Part shown: one piece after another, positions 9,136 to 17,899 of the stretch
Layout: the number at the start of each line of letters is the position of its first letter
How positions within the stretch are numbered: the stretch's first letter is position 1
Assembly: GCA_016743235.1 (NCBI GenBank)
Contig: VRZD01000023.1
Span: 1-64,000 of the forward strand
Direction of reading: 5' to 3'
Length of the DNA stretch: 64,000 nucleotides
Source: Pantanalinema sp. GBBB05
Lineage (GTDB): Bacteria; Cyanobacteriota; Cyanobacteriia; Leptolyngbyales; Leptolyngbyaceae
The notes under the pieces: generated by a model
What the model was told of the DNA's origin: nothing
Databases searched by the model: none
What the model saw: only the letters and a program-made list of their open reading frames with translations
Program-made: the position numbers and the translations under genes

Positions 9136-9965
9136 CGATCGACTGGCAGGTTGCCAAACCCTACGAAGACATCCTCTATCACAAAGCTGATGGGATCGCC
9201 AAAATCACCATCAATCGCCCCCATAAACGGAACGCCTTTCGTCCTAAGACGATCGTTGAGTTATACGATGCCTTTGCGAATGCCCGTGAAGATACCCGGA
9301 TTGGCGTGGTGTTATTTACCGGAGCCGGACCCCATACCGATGGTAAATATGCCTTTTGTGCTGGTGGGGATCAAAGCGTCCGGGGGCAGGCAGGCTACAT
9401 CGATGAGGCAGGCATTCCCCGCCTGAATGTTCTGGATTTACAACGATTAATTCGCTCCATGCCCAAAGTCGTGATTGCGCTGGTGGCAGGCTACGCGATC
9501 GGGGGGGGGCACGTGCTCCATTTACTCTGTGACCTGACGATCGCAGCCGATAATGCCATCTTTGGTCAAACCGGTCCTAAAGTGGGCAGTTTTGACGGTG
9601 GGTTTGGTGCCAGTTACCTCGCTCGGATCGTTGGGCAAAAGAAAGCTCGTGAGATCTGGTATTTGTGCCGCCAGTACACGGCTGCCCAAGCTCTAGAGAT
9701 GGGACTAGTGAATACCGTGGTTCCCGTTGAGCAACTAGAAATCGAGGGGATTCAGTGGGGGAAGGAAATTTTGGAGAAAAGCCCGATCTCAATTCGCTGT
9801 TTGAAAGCTGCCTTTAATGCGGACTGCGATGGTCAGGCCGGGTTACAGGAGCTAGCCGGTAACGCCACAATGCTGTATTACATGACTGAAGAAGGTTCGG
9901 AAGGCAAGCAAGCCTTTTTAGATAAGCGATCCCCCGATTTTCGACAGTACCCCTGGTTGCCCTAG
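9132..9965 (+). CDS. menB: 1,4-dihydroxy-2-naphthoyl-CoA synthase
   Basis: This crotonase-family enzyme cyclises succinylbenzoyl-CoA to DHNA-CoA. Its 277 residues include the oxyanion-hole segments KYAFCAGGDQSVRG and GYAIGGGHVLHLLCDLTIA and the family signature FGQTGPKVGSFDGGFGASYL. It overlaps menD by four bases (ATGA) and is the last gene of the rightward operon. Nine consecutive G residues at 9501-9509 encode part of the IGGGH motif, a slippage-prone tract inside an essential gene. The thioesterase and methyltransferase steps of the pathway are not encoded in this window. Confidence 0.95.
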   Translation: MTIDWQVAKPYEDILYHKADGIAKITINRPHKRNAFRPKTIVELYDAFANAREDTRIGVVLFTGAGPHTDGKYAFCAGGDQSVRGQAGYIDEAGIPRLNVLDLQRLIRSMPKVVIALVAGYAIGGGHVLHLLCDLTIAADNAIFGQTGPKVGSFDGGFGASYLARIVGQKKAREIWYLCRQYTAAQALEMGLVNTVVPVEQLEIEGIQWGKEILEKSPISIRCLKAAFNADCDGQAGLQELAGNATMLYYMTEEGSEGKQAFLDKRSPDFRQYPWLP

Positions 9966-9969
9966 GGGA

Positions 9970-10293
9970 TCACACGGCATCTTTATATTTAGTTGCTGGC
10001 AGTGCTGCCCAAATATGTGTAGGGGTAGGCATCGGTGCAACTTCAGTACCGTCGCTCTGTCCTACACAAGCCGTCTCTGCTAGCTCTTGCATGGCTAGGG
10101 CTTTTTGCTGCCAGAGCATAATTCCTTCCAGGCTTTCCCAGGACGGGGCAAAGGGTGGGATCGCGAGAGAACAAGCTTTCCAGCGACCATGGACTGTAAC
10201 ATTTAACTTGTGACAGGATCCGCCCCGGCGTCCTTCCGGCGAATAAAATTGGCAGTGCCGGCAGGAAGTGATGGAAGAATCAGGGGCTGTCAT
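9970..10293 (-). CDS. conserved cysteine-rich hypothetical protein
   Basis: This small protein of 107 residues has a CxxC pair near its start (SCRHCQFY), then SCHKLNV and WKACSLAIPPF, a spacing that could bind zinc or an iron-sulfur cluster. The arrangement is familiar from unnamed cyanobacterial proteins. I took the internal ATG at 10293 because a GAGAG motif lies upstream; a longer start at 10329 would add 12 residues. It ends four bases from the menB stop on the opposite strand. Function unknown. Confidence 0.65.
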   Translation of the reverse strand: MTAPDSSITSCRHCQFYSPEGRRGGSCHKLNVTVHGRWKACSLAIPPFAPSWESLEGIMLWQQKALAMQELAETACVGQSDGTEVAPMPTPTHIWAALPATKYKDAV

Positions 10294-10329
10294 AGGTTGG
10301 TAGTCTCTCAAACGGGTTGTAGCTTCCAT

Positions 10330-10772
10330 TCTGAGTCATCGTCTAGTTGGGTCTTTTACAACTCGAAGCTCCGTAACCAACTTGTAGCCAGCTTTTTAGC
10401 GATCAACAGGAAGAATCTACTTTTAGATTGTCTTCACTTTTTCGAAAAAAAGTGAAATATGCCATGTGCTTAGTCTGCCCTTAGCCCAGGAAAACTAACG
10501 AAGGTTGGGCTGAAACAGATCAGGGATCAAGTGAAACTACAGTCATCTGTCTCAAGGCAGATTCAATTTAGCCGTCAGCTTGGATCCGCAAGATCACTGA
10601 ATTAGTCCCAGTTGTTTCACTCAAACCCAAGTAATTTCCGAGTAAAAAACTGGGTCAAAATGGAGTCATTTCGACTTTGTTCTATCCCGACAATTCCAGA
10701 TGAAAAGATGCACCTGCCCAGGACGGGGTGCCACGTTGTCAGAATTCCTGAGTCAACAAATCCTGCGGCTAT
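10330..10772. other. 443-bp gap with an A/T hairpin
   Basis: I see no convincing gene here. The stretch holds a dyad at 10433-10456 (TTCACTTTTT, CG, then a run of A and AGTGAA), which lies about 100 bp upstream of the leftward cysteine-rich gene and could be a terminator for the leftward dciA-like transcript. A weaker dyad (ATCTGTCT with GGCAGAT) lies near 10550. Confidence 0.4.
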
Positions 10773-11330
10773 CTACCAACGTTTGGTGGCACAGTGAGCA
10801 CAAACCTGCCAGCGTTCCAGTTCCCCCGGTGGGGTCGGACAGCGGCATTGAGGACAATAGGGGAGTTGTTGCGATCGCGCTCTCATAATGTTCGCCCAAT
10901 TTCTAAATGCCGCGATCGCATCCTTAGGATCCGTGACTCGACGACCCACGGGCGGTAGCTGCTCGGATAACCGACTCGGATGCTCTTGCCATAACAGCCT
11001 TTGTTGCTCGGTTCCAGGGGACAATGCGGACTCCTGATGGGAATACCACTCCGCAGAGGAGAACCGGATATCAGTTAAATTTAAGCCCAGTTTGGTGTTT
11101 AACTTATCTAGAATCCGTTGCCGTTCATAGATCAAGTTATTCGCCCAGGCTGCACTAGAGGTAGCAACTCTTAAGACCCCACGCTGCATGGTCAAAGGTC
11201 GGGTTTGGGCAGCGACCACTGCTCCCACGATTTCTTCCCAGTGACCTAACACCCGCTGCAAGGGCTTTTGATCCGATTTTCCCTGGATTTGCAGTTTACC
11301 AAGTACATGCTCAAGGGGTTGGAAGGCCAT
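10773..11330 (-). CDS. DUF721 (DciA-like) replication-associated protein with C-terminal zinc ribbon
   Basis: The N-terminal part is the DUF721/DciA domain: VLGHWEEIVGAVVAAQTRPL and VLRVATSSAAWANNLIYERQRIL. DciA proteins load or assist the replicative helicase DnaB, and cyanobacteria have such a protein. The C-terminus adds a four-cysteine ribbon, CPQCRCPTPPG followed by CAHC, which could bind zinc and is an extension to the basic domain. The protein has 185 residues. It is monocistronic and divergent from the next gene across 317 bp. Confidence 0.75.
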   Translation of the reverse strand: MAFQPLEHVLGKLQIQGKSDQKPLQRVLGHWEEIVGAVVAAQTRPLTMQRGVLRVATSSAAWANNLIYERQRILDKLNTKLGLNLTDIRFSSAEWYSHQESALSPGTEQQRLLWQEHPSRLSEQLPPVGRRVTDPKDAIAAFRNWANIMRARSQQLPYCPQCRCPTPPGELERWQVCAHCATKRW

Positions 11331-11647
11331 AGGTCAGTGTCCGGTGAAGAGGTAGCATCCTTAGGGTGAGATAGAAACTCAGTTCTCAGCGATCGATCGG
11401 CTTGAGGATAACGAGTCAATCAATAATTCAATGATCTATTTCGCATCCCAAATGATCCATTACGCGTAAAAAAGTGTATAACTTTGGCTCGAACTCTACT
11501 CAAATTGCGATTAATCAGTAATACTGAACGGAATCGTCAATGGCTTCCCAATATTCGGCTGGGTCTAAATCTTGGAAACCTGCTGTTGTCGGAAGGTTCG
11601 CCCGCTTTCGGGTGAATGGTTGAGGAGTTGGTTAGGAGTCCTGATTT
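11331..11647. other. divergent intergenic region
   Basis: This is the 5' region of two divergent genes. It is AT-richer around 11410-11530. I found no strong promoter, repeat or small gene in it. Confidence 0.4.
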
Positions 11648-13084
11648 ATGCCTCAAAATTCCACCGTAACATCTCCCTCTCGCTTATCCCCCACTCGTGC
11701 TAGTGACACGATGCCCCAAGACGCTTTACATCCAGTGTTGCGTAATGCTCTGGTTTGCATGGATGTGCAGCTAGAAGAAGAATTAACCCGTTATCGTCGG
11801 CAAAAGGCGAGTGGGGGACGCACGATCGCCCAAATGGGTCGGCGGAAGTCAGCCCCTAAGACTTTAGATCTATTGGATTTTTCCAGTCCTGAACTACCCA
11901 CTCAACCACCATCCAGCCCTCAAGTGCCAATCAGTGCTACTGGAGTGACCGACATTCCTGGAGCAGAAGAGCTTTGGGGAGCAGGGGCTGAAGTTGATCC
12001 TATGGCTACCAACCCATCTGTAATCACAGATAACTTGGATAGCGAACTGATTCCCCATCTCACGGATCTTGAGCCAGATCCAGAAGATTTAGGTAGTGCA
12101 AGCGACGATCGCCCTTGGGCTAGTGATGTCGCCATTAGCAACGATCTGGCTGCTACCCCAGAAATGCCAGACGATTATCTAGAGTCTTCAGAAGAATTAT
12201 TGCGGAGCCTGGCAGAAACCGAAGCTGACATTGAAGTAGAACAGAGTTTCATGCAAAACCTACTGACCCCTTTGGGGTTAGGTTCGATGTTGCTACTGCT
12301 CGTATCCAGTGCCATCTTTGGCTACGTGATCATGAATCCGTCCAGCCTGAGTCAGTTATTCGCTACCCGCAATGGCAATAAACCCACGCTAGACACCCCA
12401 GCTCCAATTACAGCGCCGAATGGAGAAACAACCGTTCAACCCCCTGAGCCTAACCTGGCAGCACGTGAATTCCCAGAAATTAATCCAGCTAACCTGGGCA
12501 CCCTGAAGTCCGAACTCGGAACAACTTCAGCTAAGCCCACCACTAAACCAGGGGCAAAGCCTGCTAATACACCAGCGGCGCGATCGTCCAATCCTGGATC
12601 ATCAGGGGTAACATCGGCTCCGGCTCCAGTCCCAGCTAGTTCTAATGTTGAGTCACCTGCCGCACCTCCCATCTATAGCCCACCCGAACCCGCCGCATCA
12701 GCTCCCCTACCTGATTACCGCACCTATGCTCCGCCAGCTCGGGAATCCAGTCCCCCACCACCTGTAGTCCGACCAGCAGTTCCCCCCCCTCCAGTGCAAC
12801 GGAGTGAGCCACCCGCTCCAATTCCGGTGCCCCAAACAGTGGCACCTGCTCCAGCAACGAGTTCGGCAACTGGAACGGATGCCTATCCTTATAAAATTGG
12901 GGTGCCGTATCAAAATGACCAATCGCTGGAAGATGCCCGAAAAGTAGTTCCAGATGCTTTTGTTCGTAATGGTGATGATGGAGCAAAAGTCCAAGTTGGG
13001 GCATCGGAAAGTCAGTCAGAAGCTGAGGCTCGCGCCCAGGAGCTTCGTAACCAGGGAATTCCCGCCGAGGTTTACAAACCCTAG
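11648..13084 (+). CDS. single-pass membrane protein with SPOR-like C-terminus
   Basis: The protein has 478 residues in three parts. An acidic cytoplasmic region of about 205 residues is followed by one membrane helix (about 208-230, LGLGSMLLLLVSSAIFGYVI). Then comes a long, disordered Pro/Ala-rich periplasmic linker, and finally a folded domain of about 65 residues ending VGASESQSEAEARAQELR and GIPAEVYKP. The last part has the look of a SPOR domain, which binds denuded peptidoglycan, so a septal or cell-wall role is possible. The SPOR call rests on pattern only. The gene is followed by the IM30 pair but separated from it by 218 bp. Confidence 0.7.
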   Translation: MPQNSTVTSPSRLSPTRASDTMPQDALHPVLRNALVCMDVQLEEELTRYRRQKASGGRTIAQMGRRKSAPKTLDLLDFSSPELPTQPPSSPQVPISATGVTDIPGAEELWGAGAEVDPMATNPSVITDNLDSELIPHLTDLEPDPEDLGSASDDRPWASDVAISNDLAATPEMPDDYLESSEELLRSLAETEADIEVEQSFMQNLLTPLGLGSMLLLLVSSAIFGYVIMNPSSLSQLFATRNGNKPTLDTPAPITAPNGETTVQPPEPNLAAREFPEINPANLGTLKSELGTTSAKPTTKPGAKPANTPAARSSNPGSSGVTSAPAPVPASSNVESPAAPPIYSPPEPAASAPLPDYRTYAPPARESSPPPPVVRPAVPPPPVQRSEPPAPIPVPQTVAPAPATSSATGTDAYPYKIGVPYQNDQSLEDARKVVPDAFVRNGDDGAKVQVGASESQSEAEARAQELRNQGIPAEVYKP

Positions 13085-13205
13085 ACCGCATTGATCCACT
13101 TGTCTTTCTATTGACAGGCTGAGGAAACCAGAAAGGTAGGATAGTATTGAGAATAATCAGCCACGAAGCCAGTCATTGAGCGAGATAGCTGAATTGACTC
13201 TGAGT

Positions 13206-13263
13206 GACTGGTGATTTGCTCATTCCCCTAAAGGGCAAATCACTTGTTGCCCATAAGCCAGTC
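13206..13263 (+). repeat. nested inverted repeat upstream of the first IM30 gene
   Basis: An outer arm pair (GACTGG at 13206, CCAGTC at 13258) encloses an inner pair of 9 bp (GTGATTTGC at 13211, GCAAATCAC at 13235). The element ends 39 bp before the start codon at 13303. It could be an operator, a leader structure, or the terminator of the preceding gene. Confidence 0.5.
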
Positions 13264-13302
13264 GCTTGAATCTACTCAACCCTACTTAACGGAGCGCGTG
13301 TC

Positions 13303-14076
13303 ATGGGACTTTTTGACCGAATCATGCGGGTGATTCGTGCCAATCTCAACAGCCTAGTCAGTCAGGCAGAAGACCCAGAAAAGATTCTGGAGCAGACTGT
13401 ACTGGACATGCAGGAAGACTTAATCCAGTTGCGGCAAGCTGTGGCACAAGCGATCGCGACCCAAAAACGCACTGAACGGCAATATTCCCAGGCTCAAACC
13501 ACTGCTGATGAGTGGCATCGTCGTGCCCAGCTAGCCCTACAGAAAGGGGATGAGCATCTAGCGCGGGAAGCCTTAACCCGCCGCAAATCCTATGTAGAAA
13601 CGGCTGAATCGATGAAGACACAGCTTGACCAGCAGGGCGCTGTTGTCACCCAACTAAAACAGAATATGCTGAAGTTGGAAAGCAAGATCTCCGAGGCGAA
13701 GACCAAGAAAGATCTGTATATTGCCCGGGCCCGATCGGCGAAAGCGACCCAACAAATTAATGAAATGATGGGGCGAGTCGGGACGGGTAGCGCGATGGCC
13801 GCCTTTGAGCGGATGGAGGAAAAAGTCCTTCAGCTTGAGGCACAGTCGGAAGCGATCGCGGAACTGGGCATGGATGACCTAGAGAAACGCTTTGAGCGAT
13901 TAGGTGAAACCGATGAGATTGAAGCCGAATTAGCCGCGATGAAAGCGCAGCAATCCCTTCCCCAGGGTAACAATCAAGCCCAACTTCCCAGCAGCCAATC
14001 GACCAACCAAACGACGGGTAATCCGGAAATTGATGCGGAATTAGAACAACTGCGCTCTCAGTTCCGGAATTCTTAA
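13303..14076 (+). CDS. PspA/IM30 family membrane-remodelling protein (first copy)
   Basis: This ESCRT-III-like coiled-coil protein begins MGLFDRIMRVIRANLNSLVS, the amphipathic helix that binds membrane, followed by EDPEKILEQTVLDMQEDL and a long charged coiled coil. It has 257 residues. The C-terminus carries a Gln/Ser-rich linker and a short last helix (DAELEQLRSQF), as in Vipp1. It is followed 104 bp later by a second copy. The two are similar along their whole length, so this is a tandem duplication. Which copy does the thylakoid work cannot be decided from sequence. Confidence 0.9.
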   Translation: MGLFDRIMRVIRANLNSLVSQAEDPEKILEQTVLDMQEDLIQLRQAVAQAIATQKRTERQYSQAQTTADEWHRRAQLALQKGDEHLAREALTRRKSYVETAESMKTQLDQQGAVVTQLKQNMLKLESKISEAKTKKDLYIARARSAKATQQINEMMGRVGTGSAMAAFERMEEKVLQLEAQSEAIAELGMDDLEKRFERLGETDEIEAELAAMKAQQSLPQGNNQAQLPSSQSTNQTTGNPEIDAELEQLRSQFRNS

Positions 14077-14180
14077 CTTCGCTACTTTCAGATCAGAATT
14101 AAGAAAACCCTCGTAAACAGACGATCGCCGCTTGAAGTTTCTACACTAGAGACAATCGAACTGCAAGGAAAAAAAACGTC

Positions 14181-14969
14181 ATGGGACTGTTTGACCGTGT
14201 GAGTCGGGTCGTCAGAGCCAACCTGAACGACCTTGTTAGCAAAGCTGAAGATCCAGAAAAGATCCTGGAACAAACGATCGTTGACATGCAGGAAGACCTG
14301 GTGCAAATGCGTCAGGCGGTAGCGAGTGCGATCGCGAGTCAGAAACGGAGTCAACAACAATATAACCAGGCTCAAACGGAAGCCAACAACTGGCAACAAC
14401 GGGCACAACTAGCACTGCAAAAGGGCGATGAAACCCTAGCACGGGAAGCCTTGGTGCGGAAGAAAACCCACAGCGACACAGCCAGTAGTCTTAAGACTCA
14501 GCTTGATCAACAAACCACGATGGTAGACACCCTCAAGCGCAACTTGATTGCCCTTGAAGGCAAGATCTCCGAAGCCAAGACGAAGAAAGACATGCTCAAG
14601 GCCCGAGCCAGTGCCGCGAAAGCGAATGAGCAACTCCAAAATGTCGTGGGTCGGATGAGTACTAGCAGTGCGATGGGCGCTTTTGAGCGGATGGAAGACA
14701 AAGTGCTGCAAATGGAAGCCCGATCGCAAGCGGCGGCCGAACTAGCCGGAGCCGATCTAGAAAGTCAATTTGCCATGCTGGAAGCAGGTGGCGATGTCGA
14801 TGATGAACTGGCCGCAATGAAAGCTCAGTTGCTTGGTGGTGCACCCCAAAACCAAGCCCAACTTCCAGGTACAGCGCAAACTAACACTGCTGAAGCCTCA
14901 GCCCCACCGCAAGAAGCGGCTGTTGATGCGGAACTGGAAGCGCTCAAAGCAAAACTGGATCAATTGTAA
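14181..14969 (+). CDS. Vipp1/IM30-type thylakoid membrane protein (second copy)
   Basis: This 262-residue protein is the second member of the pair and starts MGLFDRVSRVVRANLNDLVS after a clear AAGGA ribosome site. The coiled coil includes EDPEKILEQTIVDMQEDLV and SAMGAFERMEDKVLQMEA. The tail has an Ala/Gln linker and a final helix, VDAELEALKAKLDQL, which closely resembles the C-terminal helix that separates Vipp1 from PspA. I therefore regard this copy as the better vipp1 candidate, but both copies have the extension. The family acts in thylakoid biogenesis and membrane repair. Confidence 0.9.
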   Translation: MGLFDRVSRVVRANLNDLVSKAEDPEKILEQTIVDMQEDLVQMRQAVASAIASQKRSQQQYNQAQTEANNWQQRAQLALQKGDETLAREALVRKKTHSDTASSLKTQLDQQTTMVDTLKRNLIALEGKISEAKTKKDMLKARASAAKANEQLQNVVGRMSTSSAMGAFERMEDKVLQMEARSQAAAELAGADLESQFAMLEAGGDVDDELAAMKAQLLGGAPQNQAQLPGTAQTNTAEASAPPQEAAVDAELEALKAKLDQL

Positions 14970-14995
14970 TTGAGCCACGCTAGTTAGCTATTCCT

Positions 14996-15125
14996 GTAGG
15001 GACGAAGTGGGTCAGTATTTCAGATGTTCTCACTTCTGTACAACCATGTTCGTCCCTACTTTACAAGGGCTTTACATCAACAAAATTTTTCGTCTACCCC
15101 GAGCGCAACCAATTTGCTTTCGGGG
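14996..15125 (+). repeat. inverted repeats in the thioredoxin leader
   Basis: An 11-bp perfect arm pair, GTAGGGACGAA (14996) and TTCGTCCCTAC (15049), contains a second pair, GAAGTG (15004) and CACTTC (15031). A separate hairpin, CCCCGA (15097) with TCGGGG (15120), follows. The first element may terminate vipp1 or be a small interspersed repeat; the second lies in the 5' leader of the thioredoxin gene. Confidence 0.55.
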
Positions 15126-15197
15126 ATCAAAACACGCCAAAATACTGAAACAGTCGTTTTTGCAAGAATTGTTACAAACGAAGCCTGGGAGATCAGT

Positions 15198-15524
15198 ATG
15201 GGCGTGGTTACAATCACAGACAATCAATTTGAAGCCGAGGTGTTGCAAGCCTCTGAGCCTGTCTTGGTTTACTTCTGGGCACCTTGGTGTGGTCCTTGTC
15301 GCTTAATGGCTCCGATCGTCGATAAAGTGGCAGATGCCTACAGCGATCGCTTAAAGGTGATCAAAATGGAAGTAGACCCCAATCCAGAAACAGTCAAACT
15401 GTGCAAGGTAGAAGGAGTTCCAGCTCTGCGTCTGTTTCAGGCTGGAGAAGTGCGGGACTCATCGGAAGGGGCGATTACCAAGCAAAAAGTCGAGGAATTT
15501 CTCGCCCCCCATTTACCTACCTAA
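15198..15524 (+). CDS. thioredoxin
   Basis: The 108-residue protein has the thioredoxin fold and the active site WAPWCGPCR at about residues 29-37, with the cis-proline in GVPALRLF. The ATG at 15198 gives the standard length; the open frame runs 58 codons further upstream but that part is leader sequence. It reduces disulfides on target proteins in the cytoplasm. A possible partner, the PedR-like regulator, lies at 33 kb. The gene is monocistronic, with a structured leader and its own terminator. Confidence 0.93.
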   Translation: MGVVTITDNQFEAEVLQASEPVLVYFWAPWCGPCRLMAPIVDKVADAYSDRLKVIKMEVDPNPETVKLCKVEGVPALRLFQAGEVRDSSEGAITKQKVEEFLAPHLPT

Positions 15525-15565
15525 AATCATGCCACTGCCAATTGGCATTTAGGGCGACATGCTAT

Positions 15566-15593
15566 AAGGACGGACCATTGTTCGTCCTTTTTT
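15566..15593 (+). terminator. Rho-independent terminator after thioredoxin
   Basis: The stem AAGGACG with CGTCCTT encloses GACCATTGTT-type loop bases and runs into a T tract (15588-15593), 42 bp after the thioredoxin stop. Confidence 0.85.
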
Positions 15594-15761
15594 GTGACGT
15601 AAATTATAGAGATGCAGCAGATAAATCCTCAGTTGCAAGGATATAGAACGGGTTACACTAAATATCTCCATTAGGCTGTCTGCGTTCCTTCGGTAAGCAG
15701 TGATGCATCAAACACCATTGAGCGTCACCCCTGCCAACAGACAGCAAGGCTGGTACTCTCT

Positions 15762-16928
15762 ATGATCCAATTTGCTCAACGTCTTCACCCTCTGCGCTCG
15801 AACGTATTTGCTGACATGGATCAGGCAAAAGCCAGGGCTAGAGCTGCCGGACGGGAAATTATTGATTTATCCCTTGGCTCATCAGATTTACCTGCTCAAC
15901 CGCATGTGTTAGAGGCGATCGCCCGATCGTTAGAGGATCCCACGACACATGGCTATTTACTCTTTCATGGCACCCGAGAATTTCGCCAAGCGGCAGCAAC
16001 CTGGTACGAGCAAAAGTTTGGAGTGAACGTTGACCCTGAAACGGAAGTTTTACCGTTAATTGGTTCTCAAGAAGGCACCGCTCATTTACCCCTAGCCGTA
16101 CTCAACCCAGGTGATTTTGCGCTGTTACTTGATCCGGGTTATCCGTCCCATGCGGGTGGTGTGTATTTAGCTAGTGGTCAAATTTATCCGATGCCTCTAA
16201 CGGCTGAGAATCACTTTCTGCCAGTATTCCAGGATATTCCGGCTCCGGTATTGGCGCAGTCTAAGTTGATGGTGTTGAGTTATCCGCATAATCCTACGAC
16301 CGCGATCGCACCCCTAGCATTTTTTCAGGAAGCTGTTGCTTTTTGTCAGCACCATCATCTGGTCTTGGTACACGACTTTCCTTACGTGGATCTATTTTTT
16401 AATAACGCGCCACCGCCATCAATTTTGCAAGCGGATCCAGATAAAACGGTCTCGATCGAGTTTTTCACCCTCTCGAAGTCATACAACATGGGTGGTTTTC
16501 GAGTTGGCTACGCGATCGGCAATGCCGAATTAATTCAAGCCCTACGTCAGGTCAAAGCCGCTGTCGATTTTAATCAATATCGTGGCATTTTGAATGGAGC
16601 GATCGCCGCATTAACCGGACCGCAAACGGAAGTACAAGCAACAGTAGAAATTTTCCGACAGCGGCGAGATGCATTTGTTGGAGCATTAAATCGGATTGGT
16701 TGGTATGTCCCACTTCCTCCAGCGACGATGTATATCTGGGCGAGGTTACCAGCAGCTTGGACTCATCGTTCTGTGGAGTTTTGCACTCAATTAGTTGAAG
16801 CAACGGGAGTGGCTGTTTCCCCCGGGGCAGGGTTTGGCAAATCAGGCGAGGGATATGTGCGGTTTGCGTTAGTTCACGATCCAGCAATTTTGGAACAGGC
16901 AGTCGATCGCATCGCCCAGTTTCTTTAG
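15762..16928 (+). CDS. class I/II PLP-dependent aminotransferase, LL-diaminopimelate aminotransferase-like
   Basis: The 388-residue protein has fold-type I landmarks: GSQEGTAHLPLAVLNPGD, the DPGYPSHAGG segment, SYPHNPTTA, and the PLP lysine in TLSKSYNMGGFRVGYAIG. The C-terminal arginine region is GEGYVRFALVHD. This pattern is typical of the cyanobacterial group annotated as LL-DAP or N-succinyl-DAP aminotransferase, which would place it in lysine and peptidoglycan precursor synthesis. Substrate is inferred from family resemblance. It stands alone. Confidence 0.8.
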   Translation: MIQFAQRLHPLRSNVFADMDQAKARARAAGREIIDLSLGSSDLPAQPHVLEAIARSLEDPTTHGYLLFHGTREFRQAAATWYEQKFGVNVDPETEVLPLIGSQEGTAHLPLAVLNPGDFALLLDPGYPSHAGGVYLASGQIYPMPLTAENHFLPVFQDIPAPVLAQSKLMVLSYPHNPTTAIAPLAFFQEAVAFCQHHHLVLVHDFPYVDLFFNNAPPPSILQADPDKTVSIEFFTLSKSYNMGGFRVGYAIGNAELIQALRQVKAAVDFNQYRGILNGAIAALTGPQTEVQATVEIFRQRRDAFVGALNRIGWYVPLPPATMYIWARLPAAWTHRSVEFCTQLVEATGVAVSPGAGFGKSGEGYVRFALVHDPAILEQAVDRIAQFL

Positions 16929-17141
16929 CCTGTCATGATTACCATACAGAATGATCGCTAGCTAGGAAACCTGGCTACGGGTAGACGAAATCACAGTACA
17001 AGACTACTAATATAATTTGGTGTAATTACCAGATTAGTGACATTCCACTATTCTAGATAGCTGACCAGCAGTAGTTTTCTCAATTGAATTGAGTTCTACT
17101 AATTATTGCCGTATCAAAGTATTTTTTGTAGTCAAACTCGC

Positions 17142-17873
17142 ATGATTGTTAATTTAACTCGAAATGGCTGGGAGATCATTTATCATCGTGCTCATGCCTT
17201 GCTAGCTGCAAATATCGCAGGACAATGGCGACGATCGAAGACACCATTGCGCTTGTATGAAACGATCGCTGCTATTTCTCACCATGACGATTTGGAACGA
17301 GAATGGGAGGGCGACCATCTCACCCCGGCTGGTGCGCCACTAGACTTTACTCTAGGGACAGAATCGTCACTAGAAAAACTACAACAGCACATGGCGGATG
17401 CTTGCTATCGTGGGCGTTGGGTGGCTTTATTAACCTCCAAACACATCTGTTTTCTGAATCAAAACCAATGGGAAACATCACAAGAGTGGAAAGATTTCCT
17501 GAATCAACAATTGCAGTTACAAGAGCAATGGCGACAGGAATTAAATCTGACATCTGAGGAAGCGGAAGAGGCATATCAATTTATGCGCTGGTGCGATCGC
17601 TTGTCGTTAATTCTAGTCCAACAACAAATTCCAGATGCGGGGCGAGCATTGGAAATTACCAGTGGGATTAAAGGGCAACGCTATGATCTGCGGCAGGTTA
17701 CAGATGGGCAACTGACTGTAGAACCCTGGCCGTTCGAGAAAGATCAATTTATGGTCAGTGTGGAAGCATCTTATCTACCAGACTTGAAATATGACAGTAA
17801 TGAGGCTCTAGTTAAAGCTTTGCAAAATGCTGAGATTAAAGTATTAGAGTGGACATTTGCCGAGCAAAGTTAG
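17142..17873 (+). CDS. DUF3891 family protein
   Basis: This soluble protein of 243 residues starts MIVNLTRNGWEIIYHRAHALLAA at the ATG at 17142; an upstream in-frame TTG is less likely. The histidines in YHRAHALLA and AAISHHDDLEREWEG, with later acidic residues, are the recognisable DUF3891 pattern and suggest a metal-dependent HD-like hydrolase. That reading is inference. Homologues in bacteria are uncharacterised. No operon partner. Confidence 0.75.
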   Translation: MIVNLTRNGWEIIYHRAHALLAANIAGQWRRSKTPLRLYETIAAISHHDDLEREWEGDHLTPAGAPLDFTLGTESSLEKLQQHMADACYRGRWVALLTSKHICFLNQNQWETSQEWKDFLNQQLQLQEQWRQELNLTSEEAEEAYQFMRWCDRLSLILVQQQIPDAGRALEITSGIKGQRYDLRQVTDGQLTVEPWPFEKDQFMVSVEASYLPDLKYDSNEALVKALQNAEIKVLEWTFAEQS

Positions 17874-17899
17874 AAGACTTGAGCGGCGATCGCTCTAAC

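Noticed and set aside
10612..10888. Two short rightward frames in the 10.3-10.8 kb gap
   Set aside because: No ribosome sites; they run into the opposite-strand dciA-like gene and have random composition.
15060..15197. Yfr1-type small RNA upstream of thioredoxin
   Set aside because: The conserved Yfr1 core ACTCCTCACAC is not present.
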